Positions 32,455 to 43,629 of a stretch of DNA of 64,000 nucleotides are shown here, in pieces. Positions within the stretch are counted from its first letter, which is position 1, and the number at the start of each line of letters is the position of its first letter. The stretch lies in assembly GCF_026914185.1 (NCBI RefSeq), contig NC_070559.1, forward strand, positions 2,170,001-2,234,000, written 5' to 3'. Under the pieces are notes generated by a model. It saw only the letters and a list, made by a program, of their open reading frames with translations. It was not told the origin of the DNA and ran no database searches. A program made the translations under genes and the position numbers. The stretch comes from Puccinia triticina (Eukaryota > Basidiomycota > Pucciniomycetes > Pucciniales > Pucciniaceae).

Positions 32455-32820
32455 CTCAGGCTCAAATCCTGGCACAGCTGATACTCAGCTTTGTACCAGT
32501 CCTTGCTCAGCCTTTTCCTAGTTCTGTCCCAGCTGATTCTCAGCTTGCTGAGTATAAGCTGAGCCAGGCCAGGGAAAAAGATGGGAATCAGCTTGGACAG
32601 GACCAGAGCTGAAAATCAGCTGGGCTAGGGCCAAATCTGAGCATCAGCTGAGCCACGTCCAAGGCTGAGAATCAGCTGTGCCAGGGTCAAAGATGATCAT
32701 CAGGTGGCCGGTGCCAAAGCTGAGCATCAGCTGTGCCAAGGCAAAAACTTAGCATCAGCTGAGCCAGGGTAAAAGCTGAGCATCAGCTGGGCGAGGACCA
32801 AAGCTGAGAATCATGTGGTT
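32455..32820. repeat. 31-bp minisatellite that inverts at about 32545
   Basis: To the right of about 32545, the unit GCTGAGCATCAGCTG plus GCCAGGGCCAAA repeats about nine times. To the left (32455-32540) the same unit is present as its reverse complement (GGCACAGCTGATACTCAGC, then CCCAGCTGATTCTCAGC). The switch point is itself palindromic. Confidence 0.8.
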
Positions 32821-33600
32821 TTGTTACATTGAGTGCTTTGATCCTGAAACCTGTCATGTGAGCCCTAGATGTGCTGTTGGAGAGGATCAGCATTGGAGTA
32901 GTTTTGGAGCTGAAAACAAAGCTGCATCATTTCACTTGCCATCAAGCGACTAATTTTTTTTCCTGGTGTTGGGTGTGTTTGTTTTGAGGTGGTTGTTTCT
33001 TTTATTTCTGTTTCTTATGGTGTTCTGTTTTTGTTTTCTCCTTTCACTGCTGCACATTTTGCATGGTTTCAGTGGGGGGGGGGGGGGGTTGGTTTCATTT
33101 TCTTTTGTTTGTGTTTTGTGTTGTGGTTGTGGTTTTGTCTTTGTGCGTGTGCGGGGTGTGATGACTGGTCTGCAGCGCGCTGCGCCTCCCTGAGTCTGAG
33201 TCTGGCCCCAAACTCAGATGAAGGGAGGTATGGAACCTATCTGATCCCATTAGGAAATCCATCTGGAGTTTGTTGATCCTCATCCTGCGCCCTCCAAAGC
33301 GCCATCCTGAATGTTATTGACCTTTCCTGGCGTTGAGCCTGATCTCTCCCTGATCCCTGTGTTTTCCAGATTTCTTCTCAAACAACTCAACCGCCGACGC
33401 GCGCTCAATGCTTTTGTAAAATAACCCCCCAAACCTCATTTCATAACCAATCCTCATTGCTCATCCTAACCATCACCCCGGAGGGCATACAGATTCTCTT
33501 TTCCACATTCCACTCCACCAACTGCCTACCACCTGGCACAGTAGGATTTCCACCATGTCTAGTTACCTAGAGGCTGACAATCTGGACCCTCCATCAGAAT
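32821..33600. other. Low-complexity non-coding stretch
   Basis: T/G-rich sequence with a G15 run at 33074-33088. Open frames here are composition artefacts. No gene supported. Confidence 0.6.
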
Positions 33601-33610
33601 ATAAACTCTC

Positions 33611-34173
33611 ATGGGAAGTGTGATGAGATTTGGCCTGTATTATGGTATAGAGTTTCAAATACCTGTGGGCTCATTGTTGGAAAAGCAAAAGGCCATGTAC
33701 AGCTGCACACAATCTGCTTGCCGCTTTGAAATGAGGTCTCATCCCACTGCAATCTGGAAGGTTCTTGCTAACATGATTATGACTGCGCATTGGGCCTTGA
33801 CCTATGTATAATATCCCTTGCAATGTTTGGAGTTGTATGCAATTCATTTTGAGAAGCAGAGGATATTATGAGGTTGCTCAACATTGACAAAAAATATTAT
33901 GAAATTGAGGGCTAGCAGATCAAATTGATGTTTTGCATCATCCTGGTCCACAGTCCTACGGCAGGGCCTATGTTGCTATTCAAAAAATACTGGACCGCTC
34001 TGGGTGATGATCTAAGTTATGTTATATGCACCAATGATAAGCTCCAGGCCTTTATTCTTTATTGTGCTGAGCATATGCTTGCATCAATGGGTTCAGATCT
34101 TGGGGACGTAGCACTTAACTGGGGTTGCAGCTGCATGGCTCAGTGGCGGTCAAGCAGTGCACTTGAGTTTTAA
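33611..34173 (+). other. Unrecognised short open frames
   Basis: Two plus-strand frames (33611-33811 and 33925-34173) have balanced amino-acid composition (for example LSYVICTNDKLQAFILYCAE). A neighbouring frame continues as SYGRAYVAIQKILDRSG. They may be pieces of a decayed transposon gene. No domain recognised. Confidence 0.2.
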
Positions 34174-34961
34174 GATTCCTTTCAAATTTAGCAAAAAAAC
34201 TACATGTGACTTCACTGGGAATGAAACAATTGGGAAGAGGTTATTTTCTGGGTCAAAGTCATGGCTCTGCATTGGCAGGCAATCAAAACTGTACACTATT
34301 TTTTTGGCTATAAATGGCGGCTAAAAAATTCAGAAAGCTAAAAGCTTGCACCAAAAAGCACAAGCGTAGCCTAAAAGTGCTATAAAATAGCACAGCAAAT
34401 ACGGGCCAAAAAGAGCCACGCTATACGCTATGCAATGCCCCATGTTATGTTTTATGCTGCCATATCTGCAGCGCAGCACTTTCAACATTGGTAGAAATGT
34501 ATAAGACTCATAATTTTGAGCAATTCCTAGCACTCCTGGCACCATTGAAGTTCACACTGCTTAAAAGCAGGCACATAAATTGAGTTAAGAAAGGTTTAAG
34601 CAATCAATCCAAGCTTTCTGAGTGAGAAAATGTAGACATGAGATCATATATACATGCTTTTAATATATATCAAGAAAAAATAAAAATGATATATCTGTGC
34701 TTAAGCCTGTACTATGGAAACTAGGACAGTTCAAATCTGAGTCTAAAGTGACTCTGCTGAGATGCATCAGCAAACTGATGTATTTTTTTTGTAAAGTTTG
34801 TAATTTTATTTGGCCAGCAAGTCACCAGAAGAAACAGCTCCATCCAGTCCTGAAGTGTTACACTAAAACTTAGTAAAATCAGCACAGTTTTCAAAACCTC
34901 AGAGGTGAACTGTGCTACTGAGCAATATTTGAGTTTTATGGGATGGTTAAGAGAGGGGGTT
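34174..34961. other. Non-coding stretch
   Basis: AT-rich intergenic sequence downstream of the phosphatase-like gene. I see nothing distinctive. Confidence 0.5.
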
Positions 34962-36177
34962 TTATAAGAAACTCTTGAGAAGATTGTGAACATCCTGGAC
35001 AGTTTTCAATCTGTACTGTGCAGAGGTGTGGGTGTGTGGGTTGTCTTTGAGAATCTTATCCTTGACAATCACAGTGTGGAAGAATCCAAGCCCAGCATCA
35101 TTTGCCCAAACCATTGCTCGAAACATGCCCTCATCAGTTTCCTGATCACCTATTGCAATTCCATCTGTGTATGTATTGGCTTGCAGCAAGTGGGCTACAA
35201 GAGTTCCTTTATTGGCTTCTTTGTGTTTGACTTCCCCATAGGCTCCAGGAGGCTCTAGTCTGAGCATGTAGTCAGGGTATCTTGTTAGGATTTCTCTTAC
35301 TTCAGAAACCACAATGTTTTCAAAGGTACTCTCTGTGATCAACATGAATAATTCAGTAGATACTCCATTGAATTTTTTTTATTTGCACTGGTGACTCACT
35401 GTGTTCATCCTTGTACATATATGCTGCAAGGTTTTCTGCAGGGAACACTTTCATCCCATATTGGTCTGAAATGGTGAGGAATGCACAAAGATTTACCATT
35501 TGTGTCAGTTCAAAGTATTGCCACCAATATAGAGCCTAAGACTGGAGCAACCTTTATATTTCGGAACTAGACCTAGCATTTCTTTTCGAAGGTCTGGTAC
35601 TGAAGGGTGCAGAGCTCTCAACTCAATTTTTCCCTGACCAGGTGGTGAGATGCGCAGTACTGTTCCATGCTCTGCCGCTATGTTCAGGTGAGGAATATCC
35701 ATGTATGGCTCTAGGCCCTTCAGACCTCTTGCAGTGTTTACCCAAACTTCGTTGTTTTGGTTTGCAGCCAAAGCTGTGAGTAGTAGACGGGCTTTGTCAA
35801 AATCTTCTTTGCCCTTGATTAGTACCCCCTTTTGACATGGTAAGGTGGTGAAATTGATGGATTGTACTGTGATCAGTGACTCTGCACCGTGTAAATCCAC
35901 TCAAGGGGAAGTATGATTAACTCACATCATTGTCAAGAACAATAAATGTTTTGCCTTGGCCTTGCGGTTTGAAATCACCTGGTCTTATGAAGGTAACTTT
36001 GGACACAGTGTGTGCATTTGGCTTTGAAAAGAACGAGGTCATACCAACGTATGGGTTGAAGCCATTGGCACCAAGAAAGTGCGGGTTACGAAGGACCAGG
36101 CCGTTAGTGGCAAATGTGGTGGGTGAGAGGTTTACAAGAGTTAAGACTGCCAGGATGAGGCAATACATTGTAGACAT
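34962..36177 (-). pseudogene. Trehalose-6-phosphate phosphatase-like protein, secreted type
   Basis: The start is ATG 36177, about 67 bp below a TATA box. Residues 1-23 form a signal peptide (YCLILAVLTLVNL core). HAD-phosphatase landmarks follow: FIVLDND (D-x-D motif), LLLTALAANQNNEVWV, LNIAAEHGTVLR (family signature), EANKGTLVAHLL (lysine motif) and IGDQETDEGMFRAM (acidic motif). Exon 1 is 36177-35926. A canonical intron (GTGAGT to GATCACAG) spans 35925-35867 and a second spans 35399-35333 (GTGAGT to CACAG, frame kept). A run of A4G5 near 35826-35834 breaks the frame by one base and another shift lies near 35515, so this is either a pseudogene or carries homopolymer sequencing errors. Fungal homologues are normally cytosolic, so the signal peptide is unusual. 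Confidence 0.65.
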
Positions 36178-36243
36178 TGGATTTATCTGATGCAGGTGGC
36201 TGATCATCGATGAAGGACGCACTCCAGGGGTTGGCATCTCAAC

Positions 36244-36251
36244 TATTTATA
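36244..36251 (-). promoter_or_regulatory. TATA box of phosphatase-like gene
   Basis: The minus strand reads CTATAAATAG, 67 bp upstream of ATG 36177. The alternative ATG at 36237 lies too close to it to be the start. Confidence 0.6.
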
Positions 36252-37844
36252 GCGGTGACCTGGTCCTCTAGGTCCTCGGATTGATTTCAGTCAACATTTG
36301 GCAGGACCCGAGGTCGAATCAAACTACACGAAGGTGATTTCTTGTTCCGATATGCCAAGCTCCGAGCTGACCCGCGAGCGGGGAAGATGTTGTATAAATG
36401 CACCGCGGGACTGCCCCGCGTGAATTGAGACCTTCATGACAGGACCCGACAGTCTCCGTGACAGGTTGTGACATGGTACGATGGGTCGCCCCGCCTCTGC
36501 AAAGCACAAAGCCTGGCGTTTCTCCTTGGTAGGCCGTCCAGCCGCCATCGGTGCGTATGTATAGATGCCGTCCAAAGAATACGCCCACATGACCGCCGCG
36601 CCCGTGGGTCGTCGCCAATGCGCATGTGATTTAAGGAGATGCCTGCGCGGGTGGGGACAACAAAAACGCCAATCTCGGGCCTCAAACTCCGAACCTATAA
36701 TATTCCAGCTCAAGGTGCGCAAGCAATCGGCTACCAAGCATATTAGAAGTGAGTTGTTATGTAAACCGAGGAACTCTTTGTTACACCTAGAAAATAATCA
36801 GAATTTTCTCAACCATTTCAGAAACAGATTATCGCAGCAGTCAAAGATTAAAAACGCAAAAAACAAACACACGCAGCAATTGAGTTGTTTCTTCGAGCGC
36901 TCAGATAGCAAGATGTTGGAAAGCACCAAAAATAATATCTTCACTGCTTGGAGACGGATGCGACACCTGGGCGGTACTCGTTGATGCCGAACGCGCGCAG
37001 CCGTGTGTCGATCGTGGGCCATTGAGGTCGCAGAAGTGCATAATCTTGCGCGGATCTCTCGCTCAATCAAGAGGCTCTAGATTGATGCAGTAGGTTCAGG
37101 GAATGTTGGCAGGACCTTCAAGGAAGTCATCCCCATTGCCCAGTTGTTAAGAGTACACTACCTCATGAACATGTTCATCTATTTACAAGTCTCAATTTAG
37201 GTTTACAAACTCTTGCAGTAAATCACTCACTGTAGATCAGATAGAGCATCCCTCCTAATACCTCTCATCCTTTTTTCTTTCAAAAAAAATAGTTCTGGTT
37301 CATTGTGATTGACAAGGTGAAGAAGGAGGTACTAAGAATCACACAAATACTTGGTTGAGATGAGAATTGTGAGAATTGGAAGACTTGTGGTTTGAATTAA
37401 ATCATTAGTCAACTCATGATGATCTTCATGAGAAAGAAGGAAACAGGAGATTATAATTTTGTCAAACGCTTAAGTACCTTAAGTGCAGTGGTAGAGCAAG
37501 GAGACAGTTTTTTCAGTGATACAACTAGTGTATGACAACAAAACTAATAGGAAAAGAAAAAGGCCCAAGAAGAACAAGAGTGCAGAACAAGTTCATTGCA
37601 AGCTGTTGATGATAACAGAGAAGAGCAGAGATAGAGTGATGAAGGGGTGTGGTGAGTTGGTCTAGGGCCTGTTTGGCCGTGGGGCGGAATCTTAATCTGA
37701 ACTCACGGTCCCCCAAAAAATTAAGATTCTGCCAAGATTCAGAATCTTGCAACATGAGATTTTTGTGAGATTCCCAAAAAGCGTTTGGCTGCCCAATCTG
37801 GCAAAAATCTCCAATCAGAGATCTCACCAGCCACCAAAGGCAGA
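36252..37844. other. Intergenic stretch upstream of phosphatase-like gene
   Basis: 36310-36740 is GC-rich with several overlapping open frames on the minus strand, none with a recognisable domain. 37090-37660 is featureless. Sequence beginning GGGCCTGTTTGGCC at about 37665 resembles MITE ends known from other eukaryotes, but I could not find a partner end. Confidence 0.4.
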
Positions 37845-37921
37845 TTACACTGAGATACAGCTATTTTGCTGTATCTCAACACCAAATCACAATCTCATAG
37901 CTCCCTTGGAGCTTTGAGATT
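37845..37921. repeat. Two adjacent perfect hairpins
   Basis: TGAGATACAGC (37851-37861) pairs with GCTGTATCTCA (37868-37878) across a 6-nt loop. AATCTCATAGCTCC and GGAGCTTTGAGATT (37891-37921) form a second hairpin. They directly precede the palindromic minisatellite. Confidence 0.75.
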
Positions 37922-37944
37922 TACCAAAAACCCTCTTCATGGGT

Positions 37945-38171
37945 CTGTACCAGTCATCAACAACCCTCTCAATGACCAGTCTGACTGGTAATCAAGAGGA
38001 ATCAAAACTCTTGATGACCAATCTGACTGGTCATTGAGAGGGATCAAACCTCTTGATGAAACCTCTCAATGACCAGTTTGACCGGTCATTGAGAGAATCA
38101 ACCCTCTTAATGACAAGTCAGGTCAGTCATCAAGAGAATCAACCCTCTCAATGACCAGTCAGGTTGGTCAT
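37945..38171. repeat. Palindromic minisatellite, left block
   Basis: Tandem units in which each unit is itself a hairpin: CTCAATGACCAG, a short loop, then CTGGTCATTGAG, joined by AGGAATCAAA-type spacers. It continues after the solo LTR at 39282-39395. Confidence 0.85.
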
Positions 38172-39281
38172 TGTCAGCCAGGCTACTACAATAAGTTAGA
38201 GCCCGGCTAACTATTTTATTTAGTAACATTAAAAAATATAAATACCCTTTTTGTATCATCAGTAGCGGCACAGAGCACCGCGCATTTTATGATTGAATAT
38301 TGAGTGCGGCGCAGAGCACCGCTCAAAAAGAATATTCATTATGTATCCCCTCGGCTGCAGGATAGAGTTGAGGAGATATTGAAAGAACTCCTGCCGAAAG
38401 AAACAGCCGGAGAAAGAACGTATCTATGTTCAAAAACCTGTTCTCAGGCCAAGAGAACGGGTTTGCAATTCTGGAAACTAAACAAACAACAATTGAAAGA
38501 TCAATTGGAAACGGCCGGAGGAGAGTAGCAAAGAAGTAAACTACTGCTTCTCCCGCGGCCAAAGATGAACTACCTGAAAACAACACATAGAGTAGAAATC
38601 TTTTTTTTATTGACCAAGGAAGAGCAATACTTGTTGTTGAGTAAAATGGACAGGAGTGATGCAAGTAATAGAACACTCAACCACTCATGTCCTAACTAGT
38701 CTTTCCCGCGGCTGAGAAGCCGTGAGGAATTTGCAAAACAAGAAGTCAACCCCACCGGTCGCGGCAAGATATATAAAGGGAGGCTTTCAAGCGAGTAAAA
38801 GCCTCCCCAGATTCATACCAACCACCTCGTCGCCATACCAGCCCCGCCCTAGTCTACCCGACCAGCTCGCCTGCCTGTTATTGCTCCAAATTTGGTTCTT
38901 TGAGTCGTTTGTTGTCCTTTTTGCGGACCCTCTTCACGAGTAAGTCCGCTGTTTCCTTTTTCTACCGGGATTATATCCCAAATCCACCTCCTGGGAACGT
39001 TTTCAACGTTCTAAATACCCCCTTAACTGGGCCATAGACGTCTCAGGCTTTAAAACACCTCTGCGCACGCGTGCGCAGACCCTGTAAGACTTTCAGAGGG
39101 CAATTAAACACCCCAGGCGCTCCTGGCCCCTCCGTTAAACCCCTTTTTGGGTTTATTAAAATAACTTTAAAGTTATTTTTCACCTTTTACCGTGCTTTTG
39201 CTGGGATCACCACCGCACCGCTGCGCAGTCACCGGTGTAGCTAGAAGAGTACGTATACTCTTGGCATCACCGCGCCTGACA
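38172..39281 (+). mobile_element. Solo LTR, second copy of the 3481-4559 family
   Basis: 1110 bp, TGTCAGCCAGGC to CGCGCCTGACA, with a perfect 5-bp target duplication GTCAT (38167-38171 and 39282-39286). TATATAAA at 38770-38777 is a good TATA box. It lies inside the palindromic minisatellite. GC dyads occur at 38265-38282 and 38306-38322. Confidence 0.92.
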
Positions 39282-39395
39282 GTCATCAAGAGGAATCAAA
39301 CCTCTCAATGACCAGTCAGAGTTCATCAAGAGTAATCAAAACTCTTGATGACCAATCAAACCGTTCATCAAGAGGAATCAACCTACTCAATGAAA
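39282..39395. repeat. Palindromic minisatellite, right block
   Basis: Continuation of the 37945-38171 array (CCTCTCAATGACCAGTCAG, then CTCTTGATGACCAATC) beyond the inserted LTR. Confidence 0.8.
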
Positions 39396-39810
39396 AGTCC
39401 TACTGGTGTGGTGTGCTGTGCCTGTTGCAATGCCAAAAGCACATATGCAAAGGTATTGTGATAGTACAGTTACATACTGTGAGAATGCACGCCTAGTTCT
39501 CTGAATTCTTTCACATACATGTGAAACCCATTATACAAAAAGGAGCCAGTCTTACACAATAGTCACAACATTTACATACATTGTGGTGAGATAAATCAAC
39601 CATCAACAGCATTAAAATAGTATAGTTTTAAATATTATAGTACATTACAAATTACATATTAAATATCTTTAGTACAAATCCTTTACATTAAATCTTTTCT
39701 CTCAGATTTCACATTTTATTTTCACCCAGAGAACCTGTGAAAGTCCACTAAGCAGGAATCAATCATGCCACAAATTAGCACAGTTAATCATTAGTTTCAC
39801 ACGCAGATTC
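39396..39810. other. AT-rich stretch upstream of KDZ gene
   Basis: No gene. It may hold the promoter and left end of the KDZ transposon, but no terminal repeat was identified. Confidence 0.4.
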
Positions 39811-42800
39811 ATGCTCATACTAGGCGCACAGCCTCCAGAAGCTGCATGGGAATTGTCCACCAATGTGCACCAACATTACGCAATCAACAAGCCCCAGCCA
39901 ACCTACAGCCACCCAACCACAATAATGAACCATTGGCAATGCGGCCTGACTTGCTTCTTTAACCTCCCCGGCCAGCCCAAGATACCCAGCCCCCTCCACA
40001 TGATCCAGTACCCAAAGAGCATCACTATGGCCATTTTCATGATGACAAGGAACGCAACACTGACCCCTCGCTTCTTTCCCCTGAGATGGTCACACAGTAC
40101 GCTATCAGAAGGGACACGCTCTCATGGAAATCAATCAAAAACGCAATGACTGCTTCATATTTTACCTGCCAAAATCAAACCCAAAACTGGACGAGCTCAT
40201 CCAAGTACCTTGATCCCCTGGAAGATTGCGTGCGCACCATTTGCCGTCATTGGGCTGTAGATTTGATAAATACTCATGGCAAGTTAATCATACCTAACCA
40301 CTTTACCAACCACACATGTACTAACTGAACCCTCCTCTCTACAGATCGATTTGCCCAGCAGCACATTGAGTTTTGCTCATGCATCCCTGACGCCATACGA
40401 CTGATGTACCATGGGTACATTGCCGCATCACCCACAGCTCCTTAAACAGCATTCGCCATACCCCTGGTCCAGCTTTACCAATCTCTGTGGCACGAGTCAG
40501 CTGTGCCATACACATCATTCATCAAAGGCCTTGTTTGTCATCAGGATACCCGCTCTGCCAAACCACTTTTAGCTCAGGGTTGTTCCAGGAATCTATGTGA
40601 CATTCGCCTTCCATTTTTGCAAGCAATGGACATCTACGGTCACATCCAAATCCTTTGCAAAGAGCTGCTGAATGCCACACTAGGGCTGGAAAATAAAGAC
40701 TTATGGGCTTCCCAGTGCCCCTCTTGCTTTGGACCCGAAAAATCTGATGAAGTGAGTAGCTTGGATGGAACAGATGCCATTATAGCTATGGATGGAAACT
40801 TCCAACATAGGCATCACCACTTCGCAAGTACTGATGTTCTTTCTGAGAGCGACTATCCATCAATTTTTATCACACCTTCACAAATCAATACACATGAGAA
40901 TCAAATACAATCTACCAATGAAGAAGCAGCGGGAGTTTGAGTGAGTTTCCATTCAAGTTCCATCTAATCTTTGCTGGTTGCATTTTTTCTGAATTTTGGG
41001 CACATATGTGTATCTGGTAGTCAACTTGCTCGGATTCTCACAAGGCTGCAAATGATGTTTGGAACTCAGCCTCTTGGGACAAATTTGATGATACCGGGTT
41101 ATTTGGGTGCTGTTGTCGCCATGACATACCCTTGAAACTGAACAACATTGAGGGAACCGGTGAAAAGTATGTACTTCCACAATAATCTCCCCGGGGCATT
41201 ATGACTGTGACCTTTAGTTACCTGAATGTCTTAAACAGGCTTTACTATCCTATAAGAATACTTGATGATATCCTGAATGACTTTCCAAACAAGAAATTTG
41301 GACTCCTTTACAACATTGGGTGCCATTTAGATGTGCATGTCAAAAAGGTAAGTGCCAAAACAACTTTACTTGACTTCCGCCGATGGATGAGCACTTCTTG
41401 ATCCAACATCATATTCATTGTTATCAAACCAATTCACGCAAGACCTACTTGGCAATCACATTGATTGTGTTGCATTTGGAACTTCTGTTTTCCATGCATA
41501 CGTTCATATCTGGGCATGTCAAATAAAGTATAATCCATGCTACAACACCGACTGGGGCCTAGCTGATGGTGAGGGGATGGAACGGCTGTGGTCACAATTG
41601 TCGGACCTTGTTGGCCCACTCCGAAGCGCAACACGTATTCATCCACTGCATGCAATTGCTTGCCAATGCGACTACTATACTTCAAATCTGAAGCAAGGAG
41701 CTGGTGAGAAACATATTTGGATCAATTTTTGTACTGCGCTGCTCTTGTCACAGAAATTGATTTGTGCTTTCCAAAACTAAGTTGATTAGATGCATCGGCA
41801 TCTTCAGCAGGCTATAGATAGCATGGAAGAATGACAAGTCAAACTGCAAGAGATCTATGGTTGGTTCAACCACTTCTCCGATGAGTGCTATACATCACAG
41901 TTCTTTGAAGCACAATGGATTGCGGAGAGGTCATACTATGGCAATAGAGATCATGTGAAGGAAGAACAGAAGATTGAGCTGGGAAAACTACTTGCATTAG
42001 AACAGCATTTGATTGAAGAATGGTAAATATTGTAGCCTTTGCCTCTCCTAGCCCTATGTGCGCAGCTGTGCAATTGCAATTAACTTCTCAAGTTTGTGCT
42101 TTTATTTAGGGAGGAAACAAGATCTCCAGAGGAGTCTCTTGCACGTGTACGATCAATGTGGGAAATTCAACTCAAAATATAACAGCAGCATCAGTGCATT
42201 GGTGCCAACGAACTACTGGCTGGGCTCACACCTGAATCTGAATCACTCTTCCTTAAAGTTTGGTGGGCCAAAACCAATCTCAGACAGAAGTTCCTTGCTC
42301 TACTTGAGGAGAAGAGGCCCCTCGATGCCGTCCAAAAAGGTGTAGCCTCCAAATTGGGTTGGTGGTGTCCAGAAAAACTGTTGTTTGTTGCATTTAACAT
42401 ACATCACACTGAAATATTTATCTATTACAAACTATGTAGGGACCAACGGGAAAGAACAACTCATAATTGCCACACGCAAGCGGACTGCCGCCTTGCAAGC
42501 TGTCCTCAACACTTATAACCGCCACCTTGATGCATTTCACCTCGCTTTTCCGCAACTAACCACGCTAAAGAAAATCGAGTATGATGAGCTAATGAGCTTG
42601 GATGCAGACAGCTCATTTTGGAGCGACGGTGTGTTCACAAACAAAGAGGAGCCATGGGCTGTTGACGCTGACACTCAGGACGGTATGCAACTACTTGCAG
42701 GTCTGACAAGATGTGAAGAAGAAGTGCGGCGAATCGGCCAGGAGATCCGCAGGGCTGCTTGTTGGGCAATCACCAAACACAACCAAATAACTCCTTTGAT

Positions 42801-43341
42801 GTTTGGGCTCACCTCCGAAATGGACTGGGCAAATGCAAGGCTTCAACCTGTCATGAATCATTCAATCTTACAGACATTGTCAAGTGATGATGATCAATTA
42901 GATGCAATCAAAGCCATCCTCCACAACCACTTTATCAAGCTATCATCCCTACAGTTGCACTGGAACACCAAGTTGGTTTCCCTTGTATCTGCTTCAGGGC
43001 CTTATGAAAATGATAACGAACTAATAAATGATTGGAACAATAAACTTGTGCGCCTAACAATTCTAAAAGCAAGTGGACACTTATCAATGGTTGCTGGTGA
43101 TTTCAACAATGCCATCAGCAACACCTTGGACAATGTCGATGAAGCAGCTCTCCAAAACTTCCTTACCCAAGATTTCAACGGTGGTGCTGCTCCTACTAAT
43201 TCTCAGGATGGACAACATGACAAGGATGAAAACAATGAACTTCTAGCCCCAAATGCGGATCAATTTGAGCTTTCTCTAGAGCAAGAGGCTCTGACAAATG
43301 CCCTGGCAAACGGTGCGTGTTTTCCATGCTTTAGGAGCTAA
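39811..43341 (+). pseudogene. KDZ-family transposase gene (Kyakuja-Dileera-Zisupton)
   Basis: Split across about seven exons. In order: the CxC-type start FCSCIPDAIRLMYHGYIA, CPSCFG, DAIIAMDGNFQHRHHHFAS, SWDKFDDTGLFGCCCRHDIP, FGLLYNIGCH, VFHAYVHIWACQIKYNP, LADGEGMERLWSQLSDL and a long coiled-coil C-terminus to 43341. These are KDZ transposase landmarks. Introns supported by frame: 40279-40344 (GC-AG type, TACTAAC branch point), 41167-41238, 42023-42109 and 42358-42439. A further likely intron is 41348-41442. In-frame stops (near 40444, 41832 and 42180) show decay. The product would move its own element in the nucleus. Its ends were not found, although related palindromic arrays lie on both sides. 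Confidence 0.8.
40279..40344 (+). other. GC-AG intron of the KDZ gene
   Basis: Donor G|GCAAGT, branch point TACTAAC about 24 nt before the acceptor, acceptor TCTCTACAG. Joining gives THD-RFAQQHIEFC in frame. Use of the nearby GT (40283) does not. Confidence 0.6.
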
Positions 43342-43629
43342 GAAGAACAATAGTTAAACTATGCTAATCTACCTATCTTGCTATGCTTTAACCCACAGAG
43401 ATCTGAAATAGGTTTGCAACATGAATAGTTACTATATCCTGTATTGCATCAGTTTGAACAGTTACGTTACAGGTTTTTCTAGCATGCGCATACACCAGGG
43501 GGGAATGTGTGGCACTCTCTAGAGAGTGCCAAGCCGTATGTTTCTGTGGGAAAGCTGATTGATTTCAACTGTGTGAGCATGTGTGATGCAGGCTTCAAAT
43601 ATGTTGAACTTATGTTCAATTAAGGCTGA

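Noticed and set aside
32966..33276. Hydrophobic open frames over the G15 run
   Set aside because: Composition artefacts of T/G-rich low-complexity sequence on both frames.
36319..36737. Overlapping minus-strand frames upstream of the phosphatase-like gene
   Set aside because: GC-rich sequence gives long frames in several phases; none shows a domain or splice context.
37665..37945. MITE starting GGGCCTGTTTGGCC
   Set aside because: The terminal motif is suggestive but no inverted partner or target duplication could be found.
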